Shown: positions 8,609 through 17,558 of the stretch, in pieces | Numbering within the stretch: the stretch's first letter is position 1 | How the letters are laid out: each line of letters begins with the position of its first letter | Translations under genes and position numbers: made by a program | Notes under the pieces: generated by a model | The model's input: only the letters and a program-made list of their open reading frames with translations | The model's database searches: none | Told to the model about the DNA's origin: nothing | NCBI GenBank assembly: GCA_900316855.1 | Contig: ONEK01000012.1 | Location: 38,032 to 102,031 of the forward strand | Length of the DNA: 64,000 nt | Direction: 5' to 3' | From: an uncultured Lachnospiraceae bacterium | GTDB taxonomy: Bacteria; Bacillota; Clostridia; Lachnospirales; Lachnospiraceae

Positions 8609-10464
8609 CCCTGCCAGTGAATCTTCAACTGCGCCGCAGCAAGCGCTACCGTCACATCCTTCGAAACCATCCTGGGCAGGACGAGTCTGCCTCCCCGGGA
8701 TCCCAGTACGGCGCTGCGTTCCGCAACCGAATCCGTTCCGGTTGTACGGAACACGAAGTCCGAATGGGTGAAGACACCCGGTGCACGGTTCAGCTGCTCT
8801 GCCGAAAAGAACCTCGTCCCGACATGCAGGGATTTCGCAGCTTCCAGGATGCCGCGCTCCTCCCGCTTCAGCTCAATGCTGGCCGTTCCCGCAAGGGAAC
8901 GCCCATTGACCCTGCCCTTCGCAAGTGCCGCATAGATCGCATCCTCCACATCGGATGACCGTACTCCCCTGCGGCACCCGATGCCTGCCACAATATTGGC
9001 CGGAATGAGATGAAGGCAGTGTTCCGGATCCCTCCGGTCCTTGAACGCGGAAATAATCACGGCAGCCCTGCTGCGTTCCGCCGCCTGTACGATCTGCGAA
9101 GGCATTGCATCCTCCGCCTGAATGTCCGGGTCCATATAGCAGGTAATCTGCTCCCCACGCAGAATCGCAGCGGAAATATTCCGGGCCTCGGAAAGGTCCT
9201 CGATTGCCAGCTGGTTCGCCTGGGCGAACTGATCCACAGAAAAGCGCTGTTCCAGATCGGTCGCCGTCGTGATGACCGCCTCACCTCCAAGAACCCCCGA
9301 CAGGAACGATGCGTACTCGTTCGCGTGCCCCAGATGTCCGGAAAGGATCGGAATACAGTATTTGCCCTTCTCATCCACAACCACCACAGCCGGGTCCTGT
9401 GTCTTGCTGTGGACAAACGGCGCGATGCTCCGGACCGCAATTCCGCTTGCCGCAAAATAGACAATCAGGTCCGCCGAGGGGAACACTTCCTTCGTCAGGT
9501 CCGTAATATTTTTCTCCAGATATCCGGGCACCCCGCGGACCTTCACAATCTCGCGGATCCTGGCGGCGGGATCCTTCTGCTGAAGGGCAGCGGCAGCGCG
9601 GTGCATCTGCTCCACGCCCTGCCTCGTGCAGGCAAACAGTGCAAAATGATGGATTGCGGAATCCCGGTATCCGGTTGTGAATGACCCGTCATAGAGGCTG
9701 GATCTGAGAGCCTCCCTCTGACCCGGCACGTCTGTATGACCCGCCTGTCCCGTATCCGGACGGGCAGCGCTCCTCAAAACTTCCCCGACGAGGATGACCG
9801 CCGTCCTGTCAATTCCCTCCTGGCGCATGACGTCCGGCAGATCATGCAGGGTAGCCGTAATCACACGCTCTTCCGGCCAGGAAGCCTTGTAGATCACTGC
9901 GACAGGCGTTGTCTCCGGATAGCCTCCGGCGATCAGCTGAACCCGGACAGCATCCGCACGCGCCGCAGACAGGTAAAGCGCAAGCGTCGCACGATGTGCT
10001 GCATAAGATGCCAGGCTCTGCGCCGCAGGCACCGGTGTCCGTCCTCCGATCCGTGTAATCGTAAGAGACTGGCTGATACCCGGCATAGTCAGTTCTGCAT
10101 TCAGCGAGGCGGCTGCAGCCTGAAAGGCCGAGACTCCCGGCGTTACGTCAAAAGGGATTCCCTCCGATTCCAGCTCATCCATCTGTTCCCGGACGGTGCT
10201 GTACACGGACGGATCCCCGGTGTGCAGTCTGACAACCTCGAGTCCGCTTTTCACCGCATCCTTCATGACCTTCACGATCTCTTTGAGTGTCATGGAAGAG
10301 CTGTCGAAGAGTTTTGCCTCGTTCTTCCTGACATTCAGAACCTGCGGATTGATCAGTGAACCCGTGTAGACGATCACGTCGGCTGTCTCAATCTGCTGCT
10401 TCGCGCGTATGGTCAGAAGATCCGGTGCTCCGGGACCCGCCCCTACGAAATGAACCTTGCTCAT
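8605..10464 (-). CDS. cbiF-cbiG: Cobalt-precorrin-4 C11-methyltransferase fused to cobalt-precorrin-5A hydrolase (CbiF-CbiG)
   Basis: This 619-residue fusion performs consecutive pathway steps. Residues 1-245 are CbiF (FVGAGPGAPDLLTIRA, VYTGSLIN, RLHTGDPSVYS), which methylates C11. Residues from about 270 to the end are CbiG, with LIVYFAASGIAVRSIAPF, ILSGHLGHANE and a C-terminal ANIVAGIGCRRGV. CbiG opens the delta-lactone and releases acetaldehyde, a step specific to the anaerobic cobalt-early pathway. A linker of about 25 residues rich in Gly, Gln and Arg joins them. Fusing the two would pass the unstable intermediate directly to the next active site, though that is inference. Confidence 0.95.
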   Translation of the reverse strand: MSKVHFVGAGPGAPDLLTIRAKQQIETADVIVYTGSLINPQVLNVRKNEAKLFDSSSMTLKEIVKVMKDAVKSGLEVVRLHTGDPSVYSTVREQMDELESEGIPFDVTPGVSAFQAAAASLNAELTMPGISQSLTITRIGGRTPVPAAQSLASYAAHRATLALYLSAARADAVRVQLIAGGYPETTPVAVIYKASWPEERVITATLHDLPDVMRQEGIDRTAVILVGEVLRSAARPDTGQAGHTDVPGQREALRSSLYDGSFTTGYRDSAIHHFALFACTRQGVEQMHRAAAALQQKDPAARIREIVKVRGVPGYLEKNITDLTKEVFPSADLIVYFAASGIAVRSIAPFVHSKTQDPAVVVVDEKGKYCIPILSGHLGHANEYASFLSGVLGGEAVITTATDLEQRFSVDQFAQANQLAIEDLSEARNISAAILRGEQITCYMDPDIQAEDAMPSQIVQAAERSRAAVIISAFKDRRDPEHCLHLIPANIVAGIGCRRGVRSSDVEDAIYAALAKGRVNGRSLAGTASIELKREERGILEAAKSLHVGTRFFSAEQLNRAPGVFTHSDFVFRTTGTDSVAERSAVLGSRGGRLVLPRMVSKDVTVALAAAQLKIHWQG

Positions 10465-10483
10465 TACCTATCCCCTGTCTTTG

Positions 10484-11770
10484 TCATACCGAAGGATTTC
10501 CTGCGTCCTGCTGCCGGCTGTTCAGCCACTGTCCGAGGACCGCGTCCGTACCCGCCGTCCTGCCGAGTTCCCCGTATCGCTCTGAAAAAAGGACCGCACC
10601 GCAGGGCACCCCGCCCGCGCGGCGTTCAAGATTTGTACCGATCTCCCGGAGCATGGACTGTACAACCGGAGCAAGCAGGCCCGCCCGCTCGAGGATCGCC
10701 AGCATCTGATCCGTAACCTGCGCGTGAAAAACGGCCTCAAGGGTTTTCCGGTCCGCGCCGCAGAGTGCGGCATGCGCAGTGACAATCTCCCGCCTTCCGT
10801 CCGCTGTCCCGGAATGCGTATTCATGATGCCTGCCGCAAGCTTGATCAGTTTTCCGGCATTGCCGACCAGCAGAATGGCGGACGCTCCTGCCAGTACGCA
10901 GCCATCAATCGCTTCCCCCACGTAATTGCTGATGAGGACCGGTTCATCCAGAAGCCTGAGACAGTCCCTCACGTAACGCTCGCCGTAGTTTCCGGGAACC
11001 AGAATAACCTTTCCTTCATAGCGAAGCAGCTTCTGTCCCAGCTCCAGCCGGATTGTCTCCAGGATGGCCCGCTCACTCATGGGTTCCACAATACCGCTGG
11101 TCCCCAGGATGGAGATACCCCCGGTGATGCCGAGGCGCGGGTTGAACGTATGCGCGGCAATGCGTCTCCCCTCCGGTACGGAGATCGTAATGAGAAGACG
11201 CAGGAAGCTCTGTCCCCCGCCGGACTGTTCCGATGCACCACCCTCAGATTGGACCGCCTCCCTGAGTACATCGCCTGCGGCATCGAAGATCATCCTCCGC
11301 GGCACGCGGTTAATGGCAGCCTGTCCGACAGACTGCTCCAGCCCCTGCTGCGTCACCCTGCCGACACCCTCGCCCCCTGTCAGAAACAGTCCCGGGGTAC
11401 GCCCGTCCGCAAAGCTCCCTTCCGGGAGGGCTTCTCCCGCAGCAAGTACCCGGATCCTTGCCTCAATCCGGATTCCGTCCGTGACATCCGGATCATCTCC
11501 CGCCTGCTTTATGACAAAAAAACCGGCCTGATCCCCTTCACGTGGCAGGCCGGAATATCCGGGTTCATAGCTGCAGCTCTCTTCGATCGCACAGACCGGG
11601 ATCCGGATGTATCCTCCTCCCGGCAGGTGCACCAGGGATTCCTTGACCGATCTGTGCAGCAGCAGGGCAGAGGCCGCCGCTCCCGCGGCTGCTGCCGCAC
11701 ACGTACCTGTCGTGTAACCGCAGCGAAGCAGTTTCTGCCCCCTGGCAATTGTTTCCGGTGCTTCAGTCAT
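10484..11770 (-). CDS. cbiD: Cobalt-precorrin-5B C1-methyltransferase
   Basis: This 428-residue enzyme performs the C1 methylation of the anaerobic corrin pathway. Recognised by LRCGYTTGTCAAAAA near the N-terminus, GGEGVGRVTQQGL, ITGGISILGTSGIVEPMS and a late NAGKLIKLAAGIMNTHS. The start ATG at 11770 lies eight bases before the stop of the upstream CheC-like gene, so the two are probably translated together. It is the first committed cobalamin gene in this operon. cbiC, cbiL, a cobalt chelatase and cbiP are not in the window. Confidence 0.95.
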   Translation of the reverse strand: MTEAPETIARGQKLLRCGYTTGTCAAAAAGAAASALLLHRSVKESLVHLPGGGYIRIPVCAIEESCSYEPGYSGLPREGDQAGFFVIKQAGDDPDVTDGIRIEARIRVLAAGEALPEGSFADGRTPGLFLTGGEGVGRVTQQGLEQSVGQAAINRVPRRMIFDAAGDVLREAVQSEGGASEQSGGGQSFLRLLITISVPEGRRIAAHTFNPRLGITGGISILGTSGIVEPMSERAILETIRLELGQKLLRYEGKVILVPGNYGERYVRDCLRLLDEPVLISNYVGEAIDGCVLAGASAILLVGNAGKLIKLAAGIMNTHSGTADGRREIVTAHAALCGADRKTLEAVFHAQVTDQMLAILERAGLLAPVVQSMLREIGTNLERRAGGVPCGAVLFSERYGELGRTAGTDAVLGQWLNSRQQDAGNPSV

Positions 11771-12380
11771 TCCCGGAAGCCTTGTCCTCGAATTTGTCAC
11801 ACATCTTCGCGGCAAAATCCACCGGATACAGCTGTACCATCGTGGAATCGATCAGATTGCCGATCGTCATGCGGAAGCTGATCTTGACGAATTTCTCCAT
11901 CTTGAAGTCGAACATCTTCTCGAAAACCTTGATGGACTCCACATCAATCCGGTTGCATTCGGGAGTTGAGATATCCACCGGTACCTTCAGCAGGCTGGAC
12001 ATGGAGGTGGCGCTGGTTCCCATCATCTGGTTCATGGCCTCTGAGATTGCAGACAGCTCCATCTCGCCCAGCTCACCCTCTGTATGGGTTCCGTCCCCGC
12101 CCATCATCAGGTCGGTCATGCACAGTACATCCGGAACCTTCAGGATGAAGACGTTGTTCCCCGAGAGCCCCTTCACATAATGAATCTGCACGAATACGCA
12201 GACTCTCTGGTAGTCATCGAGGGCCTCACTGCGATTGATGATGGAAACGCTGGGTGTCGTAATATCCACCTTGCGGTTAACCATGACGGACAGGGTCGTA
12301 GCGGCATTTCCCATGCTGATGTTGGCTATCTCCCCCAGGATATCAATCTGCTTCGGTGTCAGCGTGTCATTGTTGTCCAT
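11763..12380 (-). CDS. CheC/FliY-N-type phosphatase-like protein, stand-alone
   Basis: This 205-residue protein resembles the CheC-like domain of FliY. Both phosphatase signatures of the CheC family are present: D-I-L-G-E-I-A-N near residue 15 and S-A-I-S-E-A-M-N near residue 115. In known relatives such sites dephosphorylate CheY-P. The FliN/SpoA C-terminal domain of FliY is absent and no chemotaxis or flagellar gene is visible nearby. It instead heads the cobalamin operon, with its stop eight bases inside cbiD. The ATG at 12380 has a GGGG about ten bases upstream; the frame is open further upstream but crosses a large leader hairpin. The family call is good; its role here is unknown. Confidence 0.8.
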   Translation of the reverse strand: MDNNDTLTPKQIDILGEIANISMGNAATTLSVMVNRKVDITTPSVSIINRSEALDDYQRVCVFVQIHYVKGLSGNNVFILKVPDVLCMTDLMMGGDGTHTEGELGEMELSAISEAMNQMMGTSATSMSSLLKVPVDISTPECNRIDVESIKVFEKMFDFKMEKFVKISFRMTIGNLIDSTMVQLYPVDFAAKMCDKFEDKASGND

Positions 12381-12409
12381 AAGTATTGTTCCCCACTTTT
12401 CCTGCGCTC

Positions 12410-12450
12410 CTGCCCGGAATCCGGCGCCCCGCGGGCCGGATTCCGGGCAG
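12410..12450 (-). repeat. Long perfect inverted repeat in the leader of the cheC-like/cobalamin operon
   Basis: Two 16-base arms (CTGCCCGGAATCCGGC and its exact complement) surround a 9-base loop. The hairpin ends about 30 bases before the cheC-like ATG. No T-run follows, so it does not look like an intrinsic terminator. It could stabilise the mRNA or act as an attenuator. I saw no B12-box sequence, so it is not an evident cobalamin riboswitch. Confidence 0.75.
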
Positions 12451-12537
12451 ATGCTGTGCCATAAAACCCACCATTTGCAGAATACCACACTTTGCGTTTC
12501 CCGGTGCAGACCGCCCGGAAAATAGTGCAGAAAATGT

Positions 12538-12571
12538 AAAAAAAGACTCCTGCGGACGATCCGCAGAAGTC
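12538..12571 (-). terminator. Intrinsic terminator after tRNA-Gln
   Basis: A 12-base-pair stem (GACTTCTGCGGA paired with TCCGCAGGAGTC, including one G-T pair) with a 3-base loop is followed directly by seven T on the minus strand. It lies 12 bases downstream of the tRNA 3' end, so it terminates the tRNA transcript and insulates the cobalamin operon from it. Confidence 0.92.
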
Positions 12572-12582
12572 TGAAGGGAAAG

Positions 12583-12655
12583 CTGGGATAGTAGGATTCG
12601 AACCTACGAAATGACGGAGTCAGAGTCCGTTGCCTTACCGCTTGGCTATATCCCA
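12583..12655 (-). tRNA. tRNA-Gln (anticodon CTG)
   Basis: The minus strand folds as a 73-base cloverleaf: acceptor TGGGATA/TATCCCA, a D-arm with AGCCAAGCGGTAAGGC, an anticodon stem ACGGA/TCCGT with loop CTCTGAC (anticodon CTG, reading CAG), and a T-arm with the GTTCGAATC loop. CCA is not encoded. The first bases TGGG and the loop are typical of bacterial tRNA-Gln. Confidence 0.95.
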
Positions 12656-12700
12656 ATGGATGATTCGGAACCGTTCCTTCCGGAGCGGCTACGAATCATT

Positions 12701-12728
12701 ATTATACTTGTTTCAGTCAGGAATGCAA
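12701..12728 (-). promoter_or_regulatory. Sigma-A-type promoter of tRNA-Gln
   Basis: TTGCAT and a perfect TATAAT are separated by 16 bases on the minus strand, about 45 bases upstream of the mature tRNA 5' end. The leader between them contains an inverted repeat (GATTCG...CGAATC) that could fold before processing by RNase P. Confidence 0.8.
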
Positions 12729-12736
12729 GTACTTTT

Positions 12737-14179
12737 TCAGTTCTTTTTCCATACAACCGGCACGAACAGCATTACCATCGGGTAGAGCTCCAGCCTGCCG
12801 GCGAGCATGTCGAACATGAGAACATATTTCGACAGTGCGGTCAGCTCCGCGAAGTTTCTGGTCGGTCCGACGAGGGCGAGACCCGGGCCGATGTTGTTGA
12901 ACGTCGCGGCAACGGCCGTGAAATCCGTCAGCAGGTCCTTGGAGGGGTCCAGCGTCAGCAGGAACATCGACAGGATGAAAAGGAACACGTACAGCACAAG
13001 GTATATGGAAACCGAGCGCACCGTTTCATGGTCGACTGTCTTCCCGTCCATCTTCACAACCGAGACGGACTTCGGATGGATATACTGCTTGATCTGCTGT
13101 TTGACCATCCGCGCCATCAGGACAACGCGGGAAACCTTGATGCCGCCGCCGGTCGATCCCGCGCAGGCGCCGATAAACATCAGAAGCAGGAGAATGCCCT
13201 TGGACAGACTCGGCCACTGATCAAAGTCCACTGTAGAGAAACCGGTCGTTGTGATAATCGTCGACACCTGAAACGCCGCGTGATGGAACGCGAGGAACAG
13301 GCTGTCAAACGCGCCGCGGATATCCACGGTAATCATCAGTATGCTGACAAGGATGATGCCAAGATACGCCCGCACCTCTTCCATGCGGAAGGCCTGCCTC
13401 TTGTCCCTGCCGAGCAGATAGTAATAAGCGTTGAAATTAATCCCGAACAGGATCATGAAGACGGTCAGGACCGCCTGCTGTGCAATCGTATAGCTGGCTG
13501 TGGAATCATTGCGGATGCCGAAGCCGCCCGTTCCCGCCGTGCCGAAGGCCATGCAGAGCGTGTCGAACACCGGCATGCGGCAGACGAGCAGCAGGACGAT
13601 CTGGAGCAGAGTCATGCCGAAATAAATCAGGTAAAGGATCTTCGCGCTCTCCTTGACCTTGGGGACAAGCTTGCCGAACGTAGGTCCGGGGCTCTCCGCA
13701 CGCATGAGCTGCGCATTATAACCGCCTGTCATGGGGATAATCGCAATCATGAAAACAATGACGCCCATGCCGCCGACCCAGTGCGTGAAACTGCGCCAGA
13801 AAAGACTCGCATGAGACAAAGCCTCCACGTTGTACAGAATGCTGGAGCCTGTGGTGGTAAATCCTGAAATCGTTTCAAACAGAGCATCCGTGAACGAAGG
13901 AATGTCCCCGTTGATCACGAATGGGAGCGCTCCGAAAACAGAAATGATAATCCACGCGAGGGATGTGGAGACGATGGCCTCTCTGGCATAAAACACATAT
14001 TTCGCCGGCTTTTTCGCCGTCAGCAGGAGACTGACTGCCGTCGTGATAATCGCAACGAGCAGGAACGCCCACGCCTGCGGTTCCCGGTAAATCAGACCGG
14101 TCACAAAGGGAAGGAGCAGAAGGGCGGCTTCCACCCTCAGAACCATGCCCAGTATGTAAATGACAATCGAATAGTGCAT
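12737..14179 (-). CDS. trkH: Potassium uptake channel subunit TrkH/KtrB family
   Basis: This 480-residue polytopic membrane protein transports K+ with the cytosolic regulator TrkA encoded just upstream. The four repeated selectivity-filter regions are recognisable, for example ISGFTTTGSSIL, FGTAGTGGFGIR, ITTTGFSTVD and FIGACAGSTGGG, among ten or so hydrophobic segments. The length and start match the family. The gene follows trkA after 31 bases, so the two form one transcription unit. Confidence 0.95.
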   Translation of the reverse strand: MHYSIVIYILGMVLRVEAALLLLPFVTGLIYREPQAWAFLLVAIITTAVSLLLTAKKPAKYVFYAREAIVSTSLAWIIISVFGALPFVINGDIPSFTDALFETISGFTTTGSSILYNVEALSHASLFWRSFTHWVGGMGVIVFMIAIIPMTGGYNAQLMRAESPGPTFGKLVPKVKESAKILYLIYFGMTLLQIVLLLVCRMPVFDTLCMAFGTAGTGGFGIRNDSTASYTIAQQAVLTVFMILFGINFNAYYYLLGRDKRQAFRMEEVRAYLGIILVSILMITVDIRGAFDSLFLAFHHAAFQVSTIITTTGFSTVDFDQWPSLSKGILLLLMFIGACAGSTGGGIKVSRVVLMARMVKQQIKQYIHPKSVSVVKMDGKTVDHETVRSVSIYLVLYVFLFILSMFLLTLDPSKDLLTDFTAVAATFNNIGPGLALVGPTRNFAELTALSKYVLMFDMLAGRLELYPMVMLFVPVVWKKN

Positions 14180-14210
14180 ATCAGATTTACCACAATGTCC
14201 GTGAAATCCG

Positions 14211-15572
14211 TCAGGCCTTCAGGATATCCTTGATGTCGCCGAAGCCGCGGTGTGTTGTTACGATAATGACACTGTCCCCGACTTCAATAGATGTCTGGCC
14301 GTTGGGAAGAATAATTTTACCCTTGCGGATGATACAGGCGATGAGCACATTGTCCTTTGTCGCAAGCTCAGCCAGCGGAATCCCGACAACAGGGGCGTCC
14401 GCATGAATCGTAAATTCCAGTGCTTCCGCCTTGTTCTCGACGATATTGTACAGCGTCTCGACATTGCTGCCGATCGTGTTCTGCATCGCGCGGACGAAGC
14501 GAAGGATATATTCCGCCGTGATGTTCTTGGGATGAATCATGGAGCCGAGATGGAACTTGCTGACGATATCATCGATGGCAATCCGGTTCGTCTTGGTAAT
14601 CAGCTTCGCGCCGGCGTTGTGCTGCTGGGCGAACATGGACAGGAAAATGTTCTCCTCATCGATGCCGGTCAGCGTCACGAACGAATCCGCCTTCTCGATC
14701 CCTTCTTCCATGAGAAGATCATGGTCCGTCGCATCCCCGTTGATGATAACCGCCTGAGGGAGAAGGTCGGCCAGCTGCTCGCAGCGGTCACGGTCCTTCT
14801 CGATAATTTTGACCTCAATTCCGTAGGAGAGGAGCTGCCGGGACAGATAGTAGGCGATGGTTCCGCCGCCGACCAGCATGGCATTCCTGACACGGTGAAT
14901 ATCAATTCCGATCCGGGAGAAGAAATTGCGCGCGTGGTTGGGCGAAGCAACAATGCTGATGGTGTCCCCCGCGCGCAGGATGTACTGGCCGTTCGGAATG
15001 ACAACCTCCCCTTCCCGCTCCACCGCGCAGATGAGAACCCCTACGCGTACGGTCTGCGGCAGGTTCTCGATCGCCGTATCCGAGAGCACGGAGCCTTCGG
15101 GAATCACGAACTGCAGAAGCTCGACCCTTCCCCTTGCAAATGTATCAATCTTGATGGCCGAGGGAAAACGCAGGAGCCTTGAAATCTCCGTTGCTGCCGC
15201 GTATTCCGGATTAATGGTCATGGACAGGCCGAGTTCTTCCTTGATATAGCCGATCTCACCGGAGTAAACAGGATTCCGGACCCTGGCGATGGTATTGCAG
15301 CCGCCTGCCTTCTTGGCGAACAGGCAGCACAGCAGGTTCTGCTCGTCCGAATCCGTCACGGCAATCAGGAGATTGGCGTCCTCAATGCCCGCCTCCTTCA
15401 GTGTGGAATAGCTGGCGCCGTTTCCCACGACCCCCATGACGTCAAAGTTGTCAGTGACGTCCGATATGACCTTGCTGTCCGTATCGATGACCGCGACGTC
15501 ATGTCCCTCGCGGACAAGCCGCTCTACAATAGTGATGCCGACCTTGCCGCAGCCGGCGATAATTACACGCAT
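14211..15572 (-). CDS. trkA: Trk potassium transporter peripheral NAD-binding subunit TrkA
   Basis: This 453-residue cytosolic gating protein has two RCK-N (Rossmann) domains, beginning IIAGCGKVGITIVERL and, halfway through, VRNAMLVGGGTIAYYL. Each is followed by an RCK-C ligand-binding domain. It controls TrkH in response to nucleotides. The ATG at 15572 overlaps the last ten bases of the U32-family gene, which couples their translation. The frame is open 31 codons upstream, but that part lies inside the U32 gene. Confidence 0.95.
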   Translation of the reverse strand: MRVIIAGCGKVGITIVERLVREGHDVAVIDTDSKVISDVTDNFDVMGVVGNGASYSTLKEAGIEDANLLIAVTDSDEQNLLCCLFAKKAGGCNTIARVRNPVYSGEIGYIKEELGLSMTINPEYAAATEISRLLRFPSAIKIDTFARGRVELLQFVIPEGSVLSDTAIENLPQTVRVGVLICAVEREGEVVIPNGQYILRAGDTISIVASPNHARNFFSRIGIDIHRVRNAMLVGGGTIAYYLSRQLLSYGIEVKIIEKDRDRCEQLADLLPQAVIINGDATDHDLLMEEGIEKADSFVTLTGIDEENIFLSMFAQQHNAGAKLITKTNRIAIDDIVSKFHLGSMIHPKNITAEYILRFVRAMQNTIGSNVETLYNIVENKAEALEFTIHADAPVVGIPLAELATKDNVLIACIIRKGKIILPNGQTSIEVGDSVIIVTTHRGFGDIKDILKA

Positions 15573-16831
15573 TCTGATACCTCGATTCTGCCGGTGTCCG
15601 GAGACTGACCGCCCGCTGTCCGCAGGATGTCCCCCTGTTCCGGCTCTTCGCTCAGGCCGATCCACAGGATTTCCTGCGGGTGCGGTGCCGAGGAAACCGT
15701 CTCCCCGGCATCATTGATCATCTGTGTCACGACGGCCTTCACGTCCCGGCCGTCCGGTTTCATGATCTCAATACTGTCCCCGACGCAGAATTTGTTCCGC
15801 TGTGTGATCCTGGCCCTGTGCCGTTCATCGACCGCCTCGACGATACCCAGCCACACAGACTCATTCACATAGGTGTTGCTGTCATAGACCATGGAATCCG
15901 CGCCCGGTTTTCCGTAGTAGAAGCCCGTCGTAAACCTGCGATAGGTGCACTTGCGGATTTCGCTGCGGTACCAGGGCAGGTTTTCCCTGTATTTTTGCTC
16001 CGATTCAAAATAATCGTCTATGGCCCTGCGGTAGGTTCTCGCAACCGTCGCCACATAAAGCGCCGTTTTCATGCGCCCCTCGATCTTCATGGAATCGATC
16101 CCTGCAAAGACGAGATCCGGTATATGCTCGATCATGCACAGGTCCCGGGAGTTCAGAATAAAGGTCCCCCGCTCATTTTCCTCCACCGGCAGGTATTCGC
16201 CGGGCCGGGTCTCCTCCATCAGGGCATACTTCCAGCGGCAGGGATGAGTGCACTCACCGTGGTTCGCGTCTCTCCCCGTGAAATAGTTCGACAGCAGGCA
16301 CCTTCCGGAGTAAGAGATGCACATCGCACCGTGGACAAAGGCTTCGATCTCCAGGTCCTCCGGCGTATGCTCCCGGATGTCCCGGATTTCTTCCAGGGAT
16401 AGCTCCCTGGCACAGACAACCCGCCTGGCCCCGAGGTCATGCCAGAAGCGGAATGTTCCGGTGTTGGTATTGTTGGCCTGTGTGGAGATATGGAGCTCAA
16501 CATCCGGACAGTTCTCCCTCGCGAGGACAAACATTCCGGGATCTGCAATGAGGACGGCGTCCGGACGCAGCTCTTCCAGCTCGCGGAAATACTGTGCGGC
16601 GCCCTCCAGGTCTCTGTTGTGTGCCAGAATATTGGCTGTCACATGGACCCGCACTCCGCGGCTGTGCGCATAACGAATTCCTTCCGCCATATCGTCATGG
16701 CTGAAGTTCCGGGCCCGTGCCCGGAGACCGAAGGCTTCGCCGCCGATGTAAACAGCGTCCGCGCCGAAGTTCACGGCCGTTTTCAGGACCTCAAGATCCT
16801 TGGCCGGACACAGCAGCTCAGGTTTTTTCAT
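15563..16831 (-). CDS. U32 family protein, probably a tRNA 5-hydroxyuridine synthesis factor (TrhP-like)
   Basis: This 422-residue protein has the U32 signature (EAFVHGAMCISYSGRCLLS) and the nearby cysteines (HGECTHPCRW) that bind an Fe-S cluster in characterised relatives. It starts MKKPELLCPAKDLEVLKTAV, typical of the family. In Bacillus, U32 proteins next to trmR (yrrM) hydroxylate U34 of tRNAs. Here the gene overlaps trmR by 14 bases, so the same pathway is the best inference. RlhA-type 23S rRNA hydroxylation is a less likely alternative. GGAGAGTGA lies just before the ATG. Confidence 0.85.
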   Translation of the reverse strand: MKKPELLCPAKDLEVLKTAVNFGADAVYIGGEAFGLRARARNFSHDDMAEGIRYAHSRGVRVHVTANILAHNRDLEGAAQYFRELEELRPDAVLIADPGMFVLARENCPDVELHISTQANNTNTGTFRFWHDLGARRVVCARELSLEEIRDIREHTPEDLEIEAFVHGAMCISYSGRCLLSNYFTGRDANHGECTHPCRWKYALMEETRPGEYLPVEENERGTFILNSRDLCMIEHIPDLVFAGIDSMKIEGRMKTALYVATVARTYRRAIDDYFESEQKYRENLPWYRSEIRKCTYRRFTTGFYYGKPGADSMVYDSNTYVNESVWLGIVEAVDERHRARITQRNKFCVGDSIEIMKPDGRDVKAVVTQMINDAGETVSSAPHPQEILWIGLSEEPEQGDILRTAGGQSPDTGRIEVSECV

Positions 16832-17558
16832 TCACTCTCCTTGAACCCGCAGTATCTGCAGGCTCTGCGTGCAGAACACTGACGGCGGCGCCGTCCCCTT
16901 CCTGCAGCAGCAATGTCGTAAAATCCGGATCCTCTGTAAGGGCGGTAAGATATTCCCGCATTCTCTTGTGAATGGTGCGGTCGCGCCTTCTGACCGCGAA
17001 GCGGGAACGGAGGATTTCCCCCTCCTTGAAGATATTGTCTGACAGCAGGATACCCTGCGGCGCGAGAAGCCTCTTCACTTCCGGCAGGAAATGGATGTAC
17101 TGCCCTTTTGCGGCATCCATGAAGACCAGTCGGTATGAATCCTGCAGCGTCGGAAGAATCCCCGCTGCGTCTCCCTCAAGGAGGCGGATCCGGTCAACCG
17201 GAAGTCCTGCGGCATGGCCGCGTTCAAAGTTCTGCCGTGCCCTTATGATTCTGTCTCCATCGCGCTCGATGGTCGTAATTGCGGCATAAGGAGCATAGCT
17301 CAGCATGAACAGGGAGGAGAAGCCTGTGGCCGTCCCGACCTCCAGGATGGAGTCCGGATGCACCAGATCAAGGAAAAAGCGGATGAGGCTCTGCGTCTGG
17401 GGCCGGATGATCGGAATATTCTCCGCAAGTGCCTCCTCTTCCCTCTCCCGCAAAAAAGCGGTATTCCTGACATTCATGGAATTGATAAATGTCAGGATCC
17501 GCTCCTGTTCCTCCGAATCGGTTAAATTGTCCTCCCGGAAATTCTGAAACTCGTTCAC
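16818..17558 (-). CDS. trmR: tRNA 5-hydroxyuridine methyltransferase TrmR (YrrM-like O-methyltransferase)
   Basis: This 246-residue class I SAM methyltransferase has motif I ILEVGTATGFSSLFM and the acidic LVFMDAAKGQY. TrmR methylates 5-hydroxyuridine at position 34 of certain tRNAs to 5-methoxyuridine. It uses a GTG start preceded by GGAGAGG and overlaps the upstream MltG-like gene by GTGA. Its position between an MltG-like gene and a U32 gene matches the mltG-yrrM-yrrN-yrrO order of Bacillus. Confidence 0.88.
   Translation of the reverse strand: MNEFQNFREDNLTDSEEQERILTFINSMNVRNTAFLREREEEALAENIPIIRPQTQSLIRFFLDLVHPDSILEVGTATGFSSLFMLSYAPYAAITTIERDGDRIIRARQNFERGHAAGLPVDRIRLLEGDAAGILPTLQDSYRLVFMDAAKGQYIHFLPEVKRLLAPQGILLSDNIFKEGEILRSRFAVRRRDRTIHKRMREYLTALTEDPDFTTLLLQEGDGAAVSVLHAEPADTAGSRRVNEKT

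Noticed and set aside
12381..12540. Possible cobalamin riboswitch before the cobalamin operon
   Set aside because: No B12-box-like sequence found on the minus strand; only the large hairpin is evident. A covariance search would settle it.
12611..13867. Plus-strand open frame of 418 codons over tRNA-Gln and trkH
   Set aside because: It would read through a tRNA gene and antisense to trkH; no family features.
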